DNA from: a bacterium | GTDB lineage: Bacteria > Actinomycetota > Acidimicrobiia > Spongiisociales > UBA11373 | NCBI GenBank assembly: GCA_013202595.1 | Contig: JABMPV010000263.1 | Coordinates: forward strand, 1-5,495 | Length of the DNA: 5,495 nucleotides | Direction of reading: 5' to 3' | In this document: one piece after another, positions 5,492 to 5,495 of the stretch | Layout: every line of letters starts with the position of its first letter | Numbering within the stretch: position 1 is the first letter of the stretch | Notes under the pieces: model-generated | Databases searched by the model: none | What the model saw: the letters and a program-made list of their open reading frames with translations, nothing else | Told to the model about the DNA's origin: nothing | Program-made: the position numbers and the translations under genes

Positions 5492-5495
5492 CACG

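Larger units (their letters stand above)
5000..5495. other. Non-coding region with several hairpins; no complete gene seen
   Basis: These 496 bases show no reading frame with a recognisable protein, a convincing ribosome binding site or a family motif on either strand. Open frames here give Arg-, Pro- and Ser-rich translations typical of random GC-rich DNA. The stretch holds hairpins at 5003-5017, 5073-5087, 5093-5115, 5215-5228 and 5472-5491 and a palindrome at 5414-5423. A gene may begin or end at the right edge: ATG 5443 opens a + frame (MTPPAVSSSS...) with no clear ribosome binding site, and a minus frame from 5495 to a stop at 5430-5432 would end in DEDTAGGVIWPS. Neither can be decided from so few codons. 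Confidence 0.6.

Noticed and set aside
1..5495. tRNA, rRNA, CRISPR array, insertion sequence or phage attachment site
   Set aside because: I saw no TTCGAATCC-type tRNA arm, no regularly spaced long repeats, no transposase or integrase motif and no long terminal inverted repeats.

Overview
The window comes from a high-GC actinobacterium-like genome. The signs are strong G/C preference at third codon positions, a luciferase-like oxidoreductase of the F420-dependent type, a leaderless-looking promoter, and GC-rich terminator hairpins without T-tracts. I cannot name the genus. An Acidimicrobiia- or Mycobacteriales-type host would fit, but that is inference.

Layout, all genes on the + strand. (1) Positions 1-435 hold the C-terminal part of a luciferase-like (LLM) flavin/F420-dependent oxidoreductase cut by the window edge. 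It is followed by a 13-bp hairpin that probably ends its transcript. (2) Positions 552-3798 are a tight three-gene operon: a TetR-family repressor (552-1238), an ABC ATPase (1235-2143) and a two-half ABC-2-type permease (2143-3798). The genes overlap as ATGA and TGATG, so translation is probably coupled. The gene order and sizes recall the tetronasin-type drug exporters and the Mycobacterium tuberculosis Rv1219c-Rv1218c-Rv1217c locus. (3) Positions 3799-4027 hold a strong hairpin, a doubtful 76-codon ORF and three 9-bp repeats. (4) Positions 4028-4999 encode a zinc-independent medium-chain dehydrogenase/quinone-oxidoreductase-like protein. (5) Positions 5000-5495 contain no convincing complete gene. 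They hold several GC-rich hairpins, a 10-bp palindrome and possible gene ends at the window edge.

The core is best read as a self-regulated efflux cassette. The promoter at 516-544 drives the repressor first, then the exporter. Dyad sequences overlap the -35 region, the spacer and the start codon, where the repressor could block its own operon until a ligand releases it. The downstream dehydrogenase is separated by a hairpin and may be independently expressed; a shared detoxification role is possible but not shown. I found no clearly new biological system. The items most worth checking are the compact leaderless promoter/operator, the internally duplicated permease, the non-canonical Q-loop of the ATPase, and the structured 3' non-coding stretch.
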